This document shows, one piece after another, positions 13,318-22,204 of a stretch of DNA of 37,281 nt (its first letter is position 1; each line of letters begins with the position of its first letter). This stretch comes from Ruminococcus sp. (GTDB lineage: Bacteria; Bacillota; Clostridia; Oscillospirales; Acutalibacteraceae), in the NCBI GenBank assembly GCA_023665555.1, contig JAMPDR010000017.1, positions 1-37,281 of the forward strand, read 5' to 3'. The position numbers and the translations under genes were made by a program. A model generated the notes under the pieces. The model worked only from the letters and a program-made list of their open reading frames with translations, was not told where the DNA came from and ran no database searches.

Positions 13318-15288
13318 ATGGATACGGATAATTCAAAGCGGAATGATAAAAAAATGATGTCAGTTTCTGACTTTACTGATGATTATTTTTTTGAAGCAGA
13401 TGATTTTTCCTACCCTGCCTATCAGCCAAGCGAGGCAGTCGAAATTATTATCCCAACTGAATTTTTGTCTTCTGCTGCAGATGATAACACCAAACGAGAA
13501 ACAAAAAAGCCTGCCAAAAAACAGTTTCATCTTAACGATATTTTGGGTGTTATTGCATCATTTATCATTTCTATCCCTTCACTTATTGAAAAAACAGGCA
13601 GCATTACTGTCAATCTCATCACCTCTTTTATTGAAAAATACGGTCATCGACTTGCAGTTCCCTTCGTACTGCTCGGCCAGGCATTAAAAAAAGGATTTTC
13701 GAGCATTAAAACAACAGTTGCAAACACTCCGAACCATTTTGCACATGACTTGAAAAACATGCACTATGAACTGAAAATCATCAGAAAAAAATCCATGGCT
13801 CTGCAAAGCAAACGTTTTTCTTCATATATAACTGCACTGAGAAAATATTTTGTACTATCATTTTCAAGACACAGCACATTTTGGAAAACTGTTTTCAACA
13901 CGGCCTTCCCTATCGTCATGATTATTGCGGTTGTGCTCACAATTAACTATAACAGCAAAAAGACCTTTGCACTTGACGTTATATACAACGATTCTCATCT
14001 TGGCTTTGTTGAAAGTGAGGATATCTTCGAAAGTGCAAAAGCCGAAGCAATGAAATTGCTGCCCGAAAATCTCGGCACTGCATCAGGCGGCACTTTTGAC
14101 GCATCTCCCATTTATAAATTAAGCCGTGTTTTACCAAATCAACTCAGCAATCAAAGTATGATTACCGAAAACATCATTGCCGCTTCTGAAGTTTCACTTG
14201 AAAGAGCGTGCGGCATTTATATAGACGGTGAATTTCTTTGTGCCGTGAAAAACGAATCAGATGCCGTTTCTGTGTTCAACAGTCTGCTTGCTCCGTCTAA
14301 GAAAACCGCAAGCAGCGATTCAATTGTGGCTTTTGTTGAAGAAATTGATTATGTCCAAGGACTGTATCCGACAGAATCCGACATTATTTGGGATTCACTC
14401 AAACTTAAAGAGGTTCTCAGCAAGCCGAAATCAGCGGCTAAATACCATAAGGTAAAAGCAAACGAAACTGCAAAATCAATTGCAAAAAAATATTCCTTAA
14501 CTGTCAAGCAGCTTAAAACATTCAATCCAAAAGTTAATTTTGACGAACTTAAAGAAAAAACAAAACTTCTTGTTGAAGCCGAAACAGATTACGTAAGAGT
14601 GAAGGTCATGAAAACAAGAACCAAAACTGAAACTATTCCCTATGAAACAATCAGGCGTGAAAACTCTTCTATGCTTAAGGGAACAACAAAGATATCACAA
14701 AACGGTGTAAAAGGCAAAAGAGTCATTACCGAACTTGTCACATATATCAACGGTCAGGAAACATATTCAACTGTTGTTTCGACAAAGCAAACCAAAGCCG
14801 CGGTAAACCAAATTATCCAAGTCGGCACAAAGAGCGCAACATATCAAAGCAGTGTACCGGCCGCATCATACAGTACTTCATCCGGTTTCATTTGGCCTGC
14901 AAGAGGGGCATATTCTCTTTCATCACGCTACGGCTACAGAAGTGCATCCATTTCGGGTTGGAGTTTCCACGGCGGTATAGATATCGTAAAACCGGGCGGA
15001 CATTCAACGGGAACTCCCGTTGTTGCCGCAGGAGCAGGCACTGTTGTCATTGCTTACTCAGGTTATTCAGGTTACGGCCACACAGTTGTTATAGACCACG
15101 GCAACGGACTTAGAACACGTTACGCTCATATGCAGCCCGGCTCAATCGCTGTTCGCGTCGGTCAGCGTGTATATCAGGGTCAGCAAATCGGACGAATCGG
15201 TTCAACAGGTAATGTCACAGGCCCTCACCTGCATTTTGAGGTACTGAAAAACGGCTCAAAGGTCAATCCGCTAAGTTATATAAGATAA
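13318..15288 (+). CDS. Membrane-anchored LysM-G5-M23 cell-wall endopeptidase
   Basis: This 656-residue protein probably cuts peptidoglycan cross-bridges or docks other wall factors. Its N-terminal about 190 residues are unusual: polar at first, then hydrophobic patches (about 75-90 and 110-125). A single strong membrane segment follows at about 195-213 (FPIVMIIAVVLTINY). A LysM-like segment lies at about 375-422 (YHKVKANETAKSIAKKY). A G5 domain follows at about 427-508. The LytM/M23 domain covers about 535-656, with zinc ligands His551 and Asp555 (HGGIDIV) and His604 and His639 (YAH, HLHF) present, so it is likely active. GGAGGTG lies before ATG 13318. A promoter is just upstream; downstream is a repeat and then tetR. 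Confidence 0.93.
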   Translation: MDTDNSKRNDKKMMSVSDFTDDYFFEADDFSYPAYQPSEAVEIIIPTEFLSSAADDNTKRETKKPAKKQFHLNDILGVIASFIISIPSLIEKTGSITVNLITSFIEKYGHRLAVPFVLLGQALKKGFSSIKTTVANTPNHFAHDLKNMHYELKIIRKKSMALQSKRFSSYITALRKYFVLSFSRHSTFWKTVFNTAFPIVMIIAVVLTINYNSKKTFALDVIYNDSHLGFVESEDIFESAKAEAMKLLPENLGTASGGTFDASPIYKLSRVLPNQLSNQSMITENIIAASEVSLERACGIYIDGEFLCAVKNESDAVSVFNSLLAPSKKTASSDSIVAFVEEIDYVQGLYPTESDIIWDSLKLKEVLSKPKSAAKYHKVKANETAKSIAKKYSLTVKQLKTFNPKVNFDELKEKTKLLVEAETDYVRVKVMKTRTKTETIPYETIRRENSSMLKGTTKISQNGVKGKRVITELVTYINGQETYSTVVSTKQTKAAVNQIIQVGTKSATYQSSVPAASYSTSSGFIWPARGAYSLSSRYGYRSASISGWSFHGGIDIVKPGGHSTGTPVVAAGAGTVVIAYSGYSGYGHTVVIDHGNGLRTRYAHMQPGSIAVRVGQRVYQGQQIGRIGSTGNVTGPHLHFEVLKNGSKVNPLSYIR

Positions 15289-15296
15289 CAATGATG

Positions 15297-15370
15297 CGTG
15301 TAAGGCTGTGCCTATTGATAGATTCAGTCCGCAAAGGAAAATTAATGAGGAGCAGCTGCTACGCAGAAGT
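15297..15370. repeat. Family A fragment downstream of the M23 gene
   Basis: A degraded A left end (GTAAGGCTGTGCCTATTGATAG, then TTCAGTCCGCAAAGGAA) is followed by GAGGAGCAGCTGCTACGCAG, which contains the perfect palindrome GAGCAGCTGCT-like core. No terminator for the M23 gene was recognised. Confidence 0.5.
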
Positions 15371-15374
15371 AATA

Positions 15375-15582
15375 GGTAATAAGTAATAGTGAAAAGGTTG
15401 GTCGCGGATAAAATCTCTGACAACTTAACCTTATATCCGCGGAATTCAGTAACTGTTAATTTATAGATTTTTAATTTTAACGCTGTTTTAAATCGTTACT
15501 TTTCTCCGCGGATGAAAATTTTCATATTATAACAATCTTATTCGCGACCGTACCTATTACTTATTCACTATTACTTATTACC
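15375..15582. repeat. Family C element with 19-base terminal inverted repeats
   Basis: GGTAATAAGTAATAGTGAA at 15375-15393 is exactly inverted at 15564-15582. Inside the ends are GGTCGCGG (left) and CGCGACC (right), and the interior holds TCCGCGGA-type palindromes. Ends iterate near-identical six- to seven-base units. It fills most of the 315-base gap before the TetR gene, about 20 bases upstream of its start. Confidence 0.8.
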
Positions 15583-15604
15583 TAAAATATAAGCGAGGTG
15601 CATC

Positions 15605-16198
15605 ATGGGCAGCAAATCATCAAAAGCAACCAAAAGTAAAATCGTTACAGCAGCATGGAAGCTGTTCTATGAAAACGGATATAACGACACAACCGTTGAC
15701 GAAATTATCGCTGAAAGCGGAACATCGAAAGGTTCATTCTATCACTACTTTGACGGCAAAGATGCACTTCTCGGATCATTGGCTTATCTGTTTGACGAAA
15801 AATATACCGAACTTTCTCAAACGATTGACGAAACCATGAACAGCATTGATGTGCTTTACATGCTCAACAGAGAGCTTTTTGAAATGATTGAAAATCGCAT
15901 AGATATTGACCTGCTTACCCGACTTTATTCGACTCAGCTTACAACAAAAGGTGAAAAGCATCTGCTTGATCATCATCGTGTTTACTATAAGCTGCTTAGA
16001 AAAATCGTGATTGACGGTCAGCAGAAAAATGAAATCACATCAAAAAAGACTGTAAGCGAAATTGTTAGGCTTTATGCACTGACTGAAAGAGCCTTACTAT
16101 ACGACTGGTGTCTTTGTGATGGTGAATACTCGCTGAAAGTCTACGGTCAATCTGTGATGGGCATTATTCTTGAGTCGCTTAGAACGGCATCGGAATAA
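15605..16198 (+). CDS. TetR/AcrR-family transcriptional regulator
   Basis: This 197-residue protein has a typical N-terminal TetR DNA-binding domain: residues about 10-56, with KIVTAAWKLFYENGY, then TTVDEIIAESGTSKGSFYHYF, the signature helix-turn-helix, followed by KDALL. The remaining about 140 residues are the variable ligand-binding, dimerisation domain. The ATG at 15605 follows GAGGTG at four to five bases. The next gene starts 25 bases after its stop, so the two are probably co-transcribed. No transporter, the usual TetR target, is adjacent; the ligand is unknown. Confidence 0.92.
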   Translation: MGSKSSKATKSKIVTAAWKLFYENGYNDTTVDEIIAESGTSKGSFYHYFDGKDALLGSLAYLFDEKYTELSQTIDETMNSIDVLYMLNRELFEMIENRIDIDLLTRLYSTQLTTKGEKHLLDHHRVYYKLLRKIVIDGQQKNEITSKKTVSEIVRLYALTERALLYDWCLCDGEYSLKVYGQSVMGIILESLRTASE

Positions 16199-16222
16199 TT
16201 GTAGTTATTTAAGGTGGCTTCT

Positions 16223-16897
16223 ATGGATGTAATTAAGGCTATTTTCAAAAATAAAAAGGTTAATTTTGACAAACTGATAACCTACGGCTTTACTGAATCG
16301 CCGAACGGATTTTGCTATGCACAAGCTTTATCGGCTGACGGATTCATTATAAGCATCAATGTTTCGCAGTTTGGAGATATCTCTGCTCAGATTATTGACA
16401 CCGAGATGAACGAGCCATATACACTTCACCTTGCTGAGGATGCAGTCGGCAGCTTTGTGGGCAAAATTAAATCCGAATATGAAGATATACTGACCGACAT
16501 AGCAAACAACTGCTGTGAACCTGATATATTCAAGGCAGAAATGACAAAAAAACTTATCAGATATGTCGATGAAAAATATAACGACGAACCGGAGTTTTTA
16601 TGGCAGAAGTTTCCCGACAACGCAGTTGTGAGAAGAAAAGACAACAAGAAATGGTATGTTCTTTTCTGCACGGTATCACGCAGAAAAATCGGGTTCGATT
16701 CAGATGAAAAAGTTGAAATCATCGATATAAGGCTGACTCCCGAGAGAATCGAAAAAGAGGTTGATTCAGAGAAATTCTTGCCGGGATATCACATGAACAA
16801 AAAGCACTGGATAACTATTGTGCTTGACGGCTCGGTTGAGTTTGACGAAATCTGCCGAAGGATCGACGAAAGTTATGAACTCGCAAAGAATAAGTAA
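16223..16897 (+). CDS. MmcQ/YjbR-family protein with N-terminal extension
   Basis: This 224-residue protein has a C-terminal half (about 105-222) matching the YjbR/MmcQ, CyaY-like fold. The matching features are WQKFPDNAVVRRKDNKKWYVLF, then ERIEKEVDSEKFLPGYHMNKKHWITIVLDG. This fold is often annotated as DNA-binding, although a molecular role is not established. The first about 100 residues form an extra domain of unclear function. The ATG at 16223 is preferred because AAGGTGG lies five bases upstream; the GTG at 16214 is inside that ribosome binding site. It is likely in an operon with the TetR gene and is followed by a terminator shared with putP on the other strand. Confidence 0.85.
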   Translation: MDVIKAIFKNKKVNFDKLITYGFTESPNGFCYAQALSADGFIISINVSQFGDISAQIIDTEMNEPYTLHLAEDAVGSFVGKIKSEYEDILTDIANNCCEPDIFKAEMTKKLIRYVDEKYNDEPEFLWQKFPDNAVVRRKDNKKWYVLFCTVSRRKIGFDSDEKVEIIDIRLTPERIEKEVDSEKFLPGYHMNKKHWITIVLDGSVEFDEICRRIDESYELAKNK

Positions 16898-16907
16898 ATA
16901 ACAAAAC

Positions 16908-16948
16908 AAATCCGCAAAAGCCACGAAAACTTTTGCGGATTTAATTTT
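16908..16948. terminator. Bidirectional terminator between the YjbR-like gene and putP
   Basis: A perfect 13-base stem, AAATCCGCAAAAG and its complement (16908-16920, 16930-16942), with T-rich flanks on both strands. It serves two convergent genes. Confidence 0.85.
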
Positions 16949-16961
16949 ATTATATTACAAA

Positions 16962-18464
16962 TTATTCTGCATCAGCATTTTTTGCTGTTGCCTTGTTGAA
17001 AATTGCAATAATTTCATCTGATGGTTTCTTGTCGATAAGTGAAACAACAATGCAGCAGATAAGACCAACGATAAAGCCGGGGAAGATTTCATAAATACCT
17101 GTCTTTTCAGTCAGGAAGATGAGCCAGAGAACATCTGTTACAGCACCGCCGACAACACCTGCAATTGCACCCTTATAGGTTGCACGTTTCCAGAACAGAG
17201 AGAGGATAACGACAGGTCCGAATGCGGCGCCAAAGCCACCCCACGCATTTTCAACCATGTCCATAATTGCCTGTGCACCCTGTCCTTTACTGCTTGCAAT
17301 GAAGTAAGCAACAACGGAAACAACGACAACAACAAGACGGCCAACCCAAAGAACCTCTTTATCAGATGCGTTCTTTCTGAAAACAGGCTTATAGATATCA
17401 CTTGTGAATGATGACGATGCAACCAAAAGCTGTGAGTCAGCTGTACTCATTGCAGCGGCAACGATTGCCGAAAGAAGAATACCTGCAATAAAGCCCGGGA
17501 ACAAATCACGAACAAGTCTGATGAAAATTGTCTGTTGAGCACCTGCGTCAACAAGTTCCTGACCGACAAGCATACGTCCGAAGATTGCAATGCAGATGGA
17601 TGCGCCGATTGAAAGAATAACCCAAACGATTGCAACGATTGATGAAGTTTTGATCATTGACGGCTTTTTGATAGACATGAATCTTACAAGGATATGCGGC
17701 ATACCAAAGTATCCGAGTCCCCATGAAAGTCCTGTGATAATTTCCTGCGGTGTTGCGCTAAACGGGTTTGAGTTGAACATGTTTTCAACACCGTCTGCAC
17801 CTATCAGAGTAAGTTTAGCAGTGTCAAGGTCCTTCATAACAAGGATGATGATGGGCACTGCAAGCAACGCAACGAGCATCATAATACCCTGGAAGAAGTC
17901 TGTCCAACAAACCGCTTTGAAACCGCCTGAGAATGTATAGGCGATGATGATAAGAGCAAAGATAAGCAAAGCAATGCTCTCTTTTCCTGCAAGCTGAGGA
18001 ACAACCGTTGTGAGAACCGTTGCACCCGCAACAAAGCTTGATGCAACATAAAGTGTGAAGAAAACGAGGAATACAATTGCACAGATAATCTGAAGTGCAC
18101 GGTTGTTTGCTGAGAAGCGGTTATTAAGATACTGCGGAAGTGTGATCGAATCGTTTGCTGCTTTTGAGAAGTTTCTCAATCTCTTTGCAACAAAAATCCA
18201 GTTTGCTATGGTGCCAAGAGCAAGACCGATACCGATCCATACCTGACCCATTCCGAATGCGAGAATACTGCCGGGGAAACCCATAAGCAACCAGCCGCTC
18301 ATGTCTGATGCCTGGGCGCTCATTGCTGTTACCCACGGACCCATTGAACGTCCGCCGAGGAAGTATTCTTCTTCACCGCCGCCTCTTGACTTAAACATAA
18401 AGATAAGTCCGATTCCGAGAACAACGGCGAAATAGAAAATAAATGCTAATAATTCCGGTGTCAT
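16962..18464 (-). CDS. putP: Sodium/proline symporter, solute:sodium symporter family
   Basis: PutP imports proline with sodium across the cytoplasmic membrane. The 500-residue length and about 12-13 hydrophobic segments fit the family. Family motifs seen are FLGGRSMGPWVTAMSAQASDMSGW near 34-58, RLRNFSKAANDSITLPQYL, YTFSGGFKAVCWTDFFQG, and AAMSTADSQLLVASS in the sodium-site region. Substrate preference for proline is inferred from overall similarity. The ATG at 18464 follows AAAGGA at a rather long spacing. Upstream are a good promoter and two palindromic operator candidates, so expression is probably regulated. No proline catabolic gene is adjacent. Confidence 0.93.
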   Translation of the reverse strand: MTPELLAFIFYFAVVLGIGLIFMFKSRGGGEEEYFLGGRSMGPWVTAMSAQASDMSGWLLMGFPGSILAFGMGQVWIGIGLALGTIANWIFVAKRLRNFSKAANDSITLPQYLNNRFSANNRALQIICAIVFLVFFTLYVASSFVAGATVLTTVVPQLAGKESIALLIFALIIIAYTFSGGFKAVCWTDFFQGIMMLVALLAVPIIILVMKDLDTAKLTLIGADGVENMFNSNPFSATPQEIITGLSWGLGYFGMPHILVRFMSIKKPSMIKTSSIVAIVWVILSIGASICIAIFGRMLVGQELVDAGAQQTIFIRLVRDLFPGFIAGILLSAIVAAAMSTADSQLLVASSSFTSDIYKPVFRKNASDKEVLWVGRLVVVVVSVVAYFIASSKGQGAQAIMDMVENAWGGFGAAFGPVVILSLFWKRATYKGAIAGVVGGAVTDVLWLIFLTEKTGIYEIFPGFIVGLICCIVVSLIDKKPSDEIIAIFNKATAKNADAE

Positions 18465-18508
18465 AAATTTTTTCGTCCTTTCCTTTCAATTGAAAAATTT
18501 TACAAGTA

Positions 18509-18537
18509 ATAATAACACATCTTAATCTGAAATGCAA
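18509..18537 (-). promoter_or_regulatory. Sigma-A promoter of putP
   Basis: On the - strand: TTGCAT (18532-18537), a 17-base spacer and TATTAT (18509-18514). Directly upstream the ten-base unit TTGTTCTATA occurs twice. Confidence 0.75.
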
Positions 18538-18563
18538 TATAGAACAAAGTATAGAACAAAACA

Positions 18564-18631
18564 TAGACTACAGTCTAAAAAAATCCGATTTGCACTTATA
18601 TTGCAAGGATTTTCCATTAGACTGTAGTCTG
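18564..18631. promoter_or_regulatory. Nested palindromes upstream of putP, including a terminator hairpin
   Basis: The palindrome TAGACT-AC-AGTCTA (18564-18577) recurs in reverse complement as TAGACTGTAGTCTG (18618-18631). Between them an inner hairpin (AAATCC..TTGCA / TGCAAGGATTT) followed on the - strand by TTTTTTTA forms a terminator for the gene ending at 18684. The outer pair is a candidate twin operator 30-100 bases upstream of the putP promoter. Confidence 0.65.
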
Positions 18632-18683
18632 TAATTTAAAATGTACGAAAAATAAAATTTTAGTTAGTGCAAATAATAGTTCT

Positions 18684-20399
18684 CTATCTTCGCCTTGCCA
18701 AACGTTCACATACACCATGTATTACACTCAGCACTGTTCCGCCTGCGGCAAACGTCAGCCACCACCATGGCGAATTTACCATCTCGAAGAACGAGCCTAT
18801 GTCGTCCATTGCAATACTGAACACCAACATTACTACGGTGAACACAAGTGCCATGGAAAAGCCCCAAAATAAGCCCATGAATATCGCCGAATCCACAACA
18901 GAAAACATAACGCCCGGCATAACATTATAAAGTTTTCTCTCAACTTTTGTCAGTTTTCTAAGTTCTGCCTTTTTAGCTGCCGCCTCAGCAAACTGCTCAA
19001 CCGTGCACCCTGTTTCGGATTCATAGAAGATTCTGTAAATTTCATCATATTTGAAAAAGTTGCTTGCACTGTGAAAAATTCTTCTGCCATCTGCATTAAA
19101 GCAACAGTCAAAAATATCATTGCAGTGCTCGCCTTTCTTAAGCTGTGAACATCCGTCAACAGCAACCAGGCAAAGCTGGTTGTCAACAACATACTCAAAA
19201 AAGCTGACGGCATTCACAACTTTTTTCGCAGGGCCGACAAAATACGTCTTACCATAAGGCATTTCAAGATGCACACCGCTCAGCCTGCCCTCTTTATAAA
19301 AATTCGGGTATGTTCCGCTGTAGCCGAGATATCTCATTTTCTGCTGAACAGAGTTTCTCATAACATTAATATTCTTCACCTGCTCTTCCGCAAGGCTCGG
19401 ATATGGCTTTTGCGACTGCTCAACCTTATAATAAATATCGTGCCACAAATCGGCATATTTCAGTCTGTTCAACTTTTCAACCAACTTTGCAATCACTGTA
19501 TAGTTACCGTTTTCTATTCTTTCTGCAAACGTCGTCAATTCATTATAACCGTACTTCTCAAACTCAGCTTTCAAAAGCGGTAACGAGCAAGGAGTATATT
19601 CTCTGTACTCTTCAAGCTGTGTTACCTCGTAAAGTAGCGGCAGCAGATTCTTTTCATCTTCATTCGGTTTAAAATTCGGAAATTTTGCTCTGTCACAAAT
19701 CTCACAAGCCATTCCGATAAGTAAATCCCAAGGGGATTCAAGTCCCCAACTCATTCCTGAACGGTAAAAGCCGTTTAAAACTTCAGCGTCACTGAAAACG
19801 AGTGAAATTGTTTTTTCATCAGTTCTTGAAAATTCATCATTATATCTGTAATAACATGCATCAAGACAATAGTTGTCGCCGGCTCTTCTCAGTTCAAAAT
19901 CAGAAAACGGAGGCTCTCCCAAATCATCGGGAACATTTTCCACACCGCTTAAAATCAGTGTTTTGGTGTGTGAAATTGTTTCACTCAATTCAAAATATGC
20001 CTTATCATCACAAATTTTGAGTTGCCAATAATAATCTTCAATATCATGGATCAATTCATCAAATGCCGCTTGCACCTCAAACGGAAACTCTTTCAAAATC
20101 TCCGTTTCTTCATTAGATTCAACCGCCGTATATTCCTCATCATGTATTGCATAATAGCTGAACTTTTTCATCATGTTCCAAAATTCACCTGCATCAATAT
20201 CAAAAGAAAATATATCTGCAATTTCCTGCGGAAAATTTTCGTCAGCAATATCAACTTCTTTGTTCAGCCATTTTCTCATTTCTTCCTGCTTGACGAGTTC
20301 AACATTTTCAGGTTCGCACTTAAAGTTGAGTTTTGTCATGGTATATAAGTTGTGAAGTTTGCAGATGGTTATTCTATCAAGCTTTTTGATGTCTATCAT
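18684..20399 (-). CDS. Unrecognised protein with C-terminal membrane segments
   Basis: I do not recognise this 571-residue protein. The first about 490 residues are soluble-looking, acidic and rich in aromatic residues, without a signal peptide and with no obvious catalytic motif. Repeated local sequence such as EYREYTPCSLPLLKAEFEKY suggests an alpha-helical fold. The C-terminus has two or three hydrophobic segments (about 494-532 and 545-563) and ends in a basic ARRR, so the bulk should stay in the cytoplasm attached to the membrane. GAGGTG precedes ATG 20399. It lies downstream of lysS but is separated from it by a terminator. It might belong to a DUF3878-like group; I am not sure. Confidence 0.8.
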   Translation of the reverse strand: MIDIKKLDRITICKLHNLYTMTKLNFKCEPENVELVKQEEMRKWLNKEVDIADENFPQEIADIFSFDIDAGEFWNMMKKFSYYAIHDEEYTAVESNEETEILKEFPFEVQAAFDELIHDIEDYYWQLKICDDKAYFELSETISHTKTLILSGVENVPDDLGEPPFSDFELRRAGDNYCLDACYYRYNDEFSRTDEKTISLVFSDAEVLNGFYRSGMSWGLESPWDLLIGMACEICDRAKFPNFKPNEDEKNLLPLLYEVTQLEEYREYTPCSLPLLKAEFEKYGYNELTTFAERIENGNYTVIAKLVEKLNRLKYADLWHDIYYKVEQSQKPYPSLAEEQVKNINVMRNSVQQKMRYLGYSGTYPNFYKEGRLSGVHLEMPYGKTYFVGPAKKVVNAVSFFEYVVDNQLCLVAVDGCSQLKKGEHCNDIFDCCFNADGRRIFHSASNFFKYDEIYRIFYESETGCTVEQFAEAAAKKAELRKLTKVERKLYNVMPGVMFSVVDSAIFMGLFWGFSMALVFTVVMLVFSIAMDDIGSFFEMVNSPWWWLTFAAGGTVLSVIHGVCERLARRR

Positions 20400-20412
20400 T
20401 TTTTCACCTCTT

Positions 20413-20462
20413 TTATATAAAATAAAGACTGTTTTCAGACTTAGAATAAGCTAAAAACAGTC
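20413..20462 (-). terminator. Terminator of lysS
   Basis: On the - strand GACTGTTTTTAG pairs with CTGAAAACAGTC and is followed by TTTATTTTATA. Confidence 0.85.
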
Positions 20463-20471
20463 AGTTGATTA

Positions 20472-21962
20472 TCAATCCAGCGACTTCATCGTCGGGAACA
20501 AGAGCACATCTCTTATCGCGGCTGAGTCAGTAAGCAGCATCACCATTCTGTCAATGCCGAAACCGATACCACCTGTTGGCGGCATACCGATTTCAAGTGC
20601 ATTGAGGAAATCTTCATCGGTGTGTTCTGCTTCATCATCACCTGCGGTAAATGCTTCTTCCTGAGCAGCAAATCTTTCTCTCTGGTCAATCGGATCATTA
20701 AGTTCCGAATAAGCATTTGCCATTTCCCAACCGTTCATGAAGAACTCAAAACGTTCAACATAATCAGGATTTTCAGGTTTCTTTTTCGTGAGCGGTGAAA
20801 TCTCAATCGGGTGATCCATAACAAATGTTGGTTGAATGAGATGTTCTTCTACATATTCTTCAAAGAACAGGTTTAGGATATCGCCCCTTTTATGTCTGTC
20901 CTCAAATTCAATATGATGCTCTTTTGCAAGCGCCTTTGCCTCTTCAGCTGTTTTTATTTCGTTGAAATCAACTCCTGCATATTTCTTAACAGCGTCAACC
21001 ATTGTGATACGTTCAAACGGCTTGCCGAGATCCATCTCAATGCCATTGTAAACGATCTTTTCACTGCCGCAAACTGTTTTTGCAAGATGTCTGTAAAGAT
21101 TTTCAGTAAGATCCATCATGCCGTGGTAATCAGTATAAGCCTGATATAATTCCATGAGAGTAAACTCAGGATTATGGCGGGTATCAACACCCTCGTTGCG
21201 GAAAACCCTGCCGATTTCATATACTCTTTCAAGACCACCGACAATAAGACGTTTCAGATATAACTCAAGGGAAATGCGAAGTTTAACATCTTCATCCAGT
21301 GAATTATAATGGGTGAAGAACGGGCGGGCAGCAGCACCGCCTGCATTGTGAACAAGCATAGGAGTTTCAACCTCCATAAATCCCTGACTGTCGAGATAAG
21401 AACGAATCGTGCTGAGGATTTTTGAACGTTTCACAAATGTTTCCTTAACATCCTCATTCATGATAAGGTCAGTATATCTCTGGCGATATCTCATATCCGT
21501 GTTGGTAAGACCGTGGTGTTTTTCGGGCAAAATCTGAAGGCTTTTTGAAAGCAGAGTAACCTCAGTTGCATGAATAGAGATTTCACCTGTTTTAGTTTTG
21601 AACACTTCGCCCTTGATTCCGATAATATCACCGATATCGAACTTTTTAAAATCCGCATAAGAATCTGTTCCGATATTATCTCTTGCAACGTAAGCCTGGA
21701 TATTGCCGTTTAAATCTTGAACATTGCAAAATGAAGCCTTACCCATAACACGCTTGAGCATCATACGGCCGGCAACCGAAACCGTTTTGCCTTCCATCTC
21801 GTCAAAGTTATTCTTTATATCCATGCTGTGATGAGTAACATCATATTTTGTGATTTGAAACGGGTCTTTGCCGTTTGCCTGTAAATCTGCCAGCTTTTCA
21901 CGACGTACTTTCAAAAGCTGATTTATGTCTTGAACAGGAGCTGCCTTTTTCTCTTCTGACAT
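20472..21962 (-). CDS. lysS: Lysyl-tRNA synthetase, class II
   Basis: It charges tRNA-Lys with lysine in the cytoplasm, using ATP. The protein is 496 residues from the ATG at 21962, a normal length. The N-terminal OB-fold anticodon-binding domain (about 55-145; [18 protein letters not shown]) is followed by the class II catalytic core. That core has motif 1 near 180-210 ([20 protein letters not shown]), motif 2 [15 protein letters not shown] at about 252-266, and motif 3 [13 protein letters not shown] near 465-477. A GTG three codons upstream is possible, but AAAGGA fits the ATG. It follows greA on the same strand, the usual clostridial greA-lysS pairing, with a 240-base gap holding an inverted repeat. 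Confidence 0.97.
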   Translation of the reverse strand: MSEEKKAAPVQDINQLLKVRREKLADLQANGKDPFQITKYDVTHHSMDIKNNFDEMEGKTVSVAGRMMLKRVMGKASFCNVQDLNGNIQAYVARDNIGTDSYADFKKFDIGDIIGIKGEVFKTKTGEISIHATEVTLLSKSLQILPEKHHGLTNTDMRYRQRYTDLIMNEDVKETFVKRSKILSTIRSYLDSQGFMEVETPMLVHNAGGAAARPFFTHYNSLDEDVKLRISLELYLKRLIVGGLERVYEIGRVFRNEGVDTRHNPEFTLMELYQAYTDYHGMMDLTENLYRHLAKTVCGSEKIVYNGIEMDLGKPFERITMVDAVKKYAGVDFNEIKTAEEAKALAKEHHIEFEDRHKRGDILNLFFEEYVEEHLIQPTFVMDHPIEISPLTKKKPENPDYVERFEFFMNGWEMANAYSELNDPIDQRERFAAQEEAFTAGDDEAEHTDEDFLNALEIGMPPTGGIGFGIDRMVMLLTDSAAIRDVLLFPTMKSLD

Positions 21963-22038
21963 ATGAAACACGTCCTTTCAAATATATTTTATATAGTCTG
22001 CTAAGTTACAAATTAAATGAATTATAAATCATAAGACG

Positions 22039-22192
22039 ATACTGTATAAAGATTGTAGTACAGATACGCAGTCAGATTTTTTGTCAGATTGTCTGAAAAC
22101 CTCAGTTAATACTTTGTGTATCAACGAGGGTTTCGGGCAAAAATGGCGAAAAACATGCAAGTATCTGTGCGACAAAGACTTTAGTACAGTAT
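22039..22192. repeat. Long inverted repeat between greA and lysS
   Basis: ATACTGTA at 22039-22046 pairs with TACAGTAT at 22185-22192. The next pieces, TAAAG/CTTTA and CAGATAC/GTATCTG, continue the symmetry with small internal loops. A further inner pairing, AAAACCTC/GAGGGTTT, lies at 22097-22133. Transcribed from greA it would fold into a 150-base hairpin. It has no T-box sequence. It may be a mobile-element scar or a structured leader for lysS. Confidence 0.6.
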
Positions 22193-22204
22193 GGCCGTCA
22201 GCCT

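Noticed and set aside
22039-22192. T-box leader for lysS
   Set aside because: The conserved TGGNACCRCG antiterminator sequence is absent, and no T-run follows the inner hairpin.
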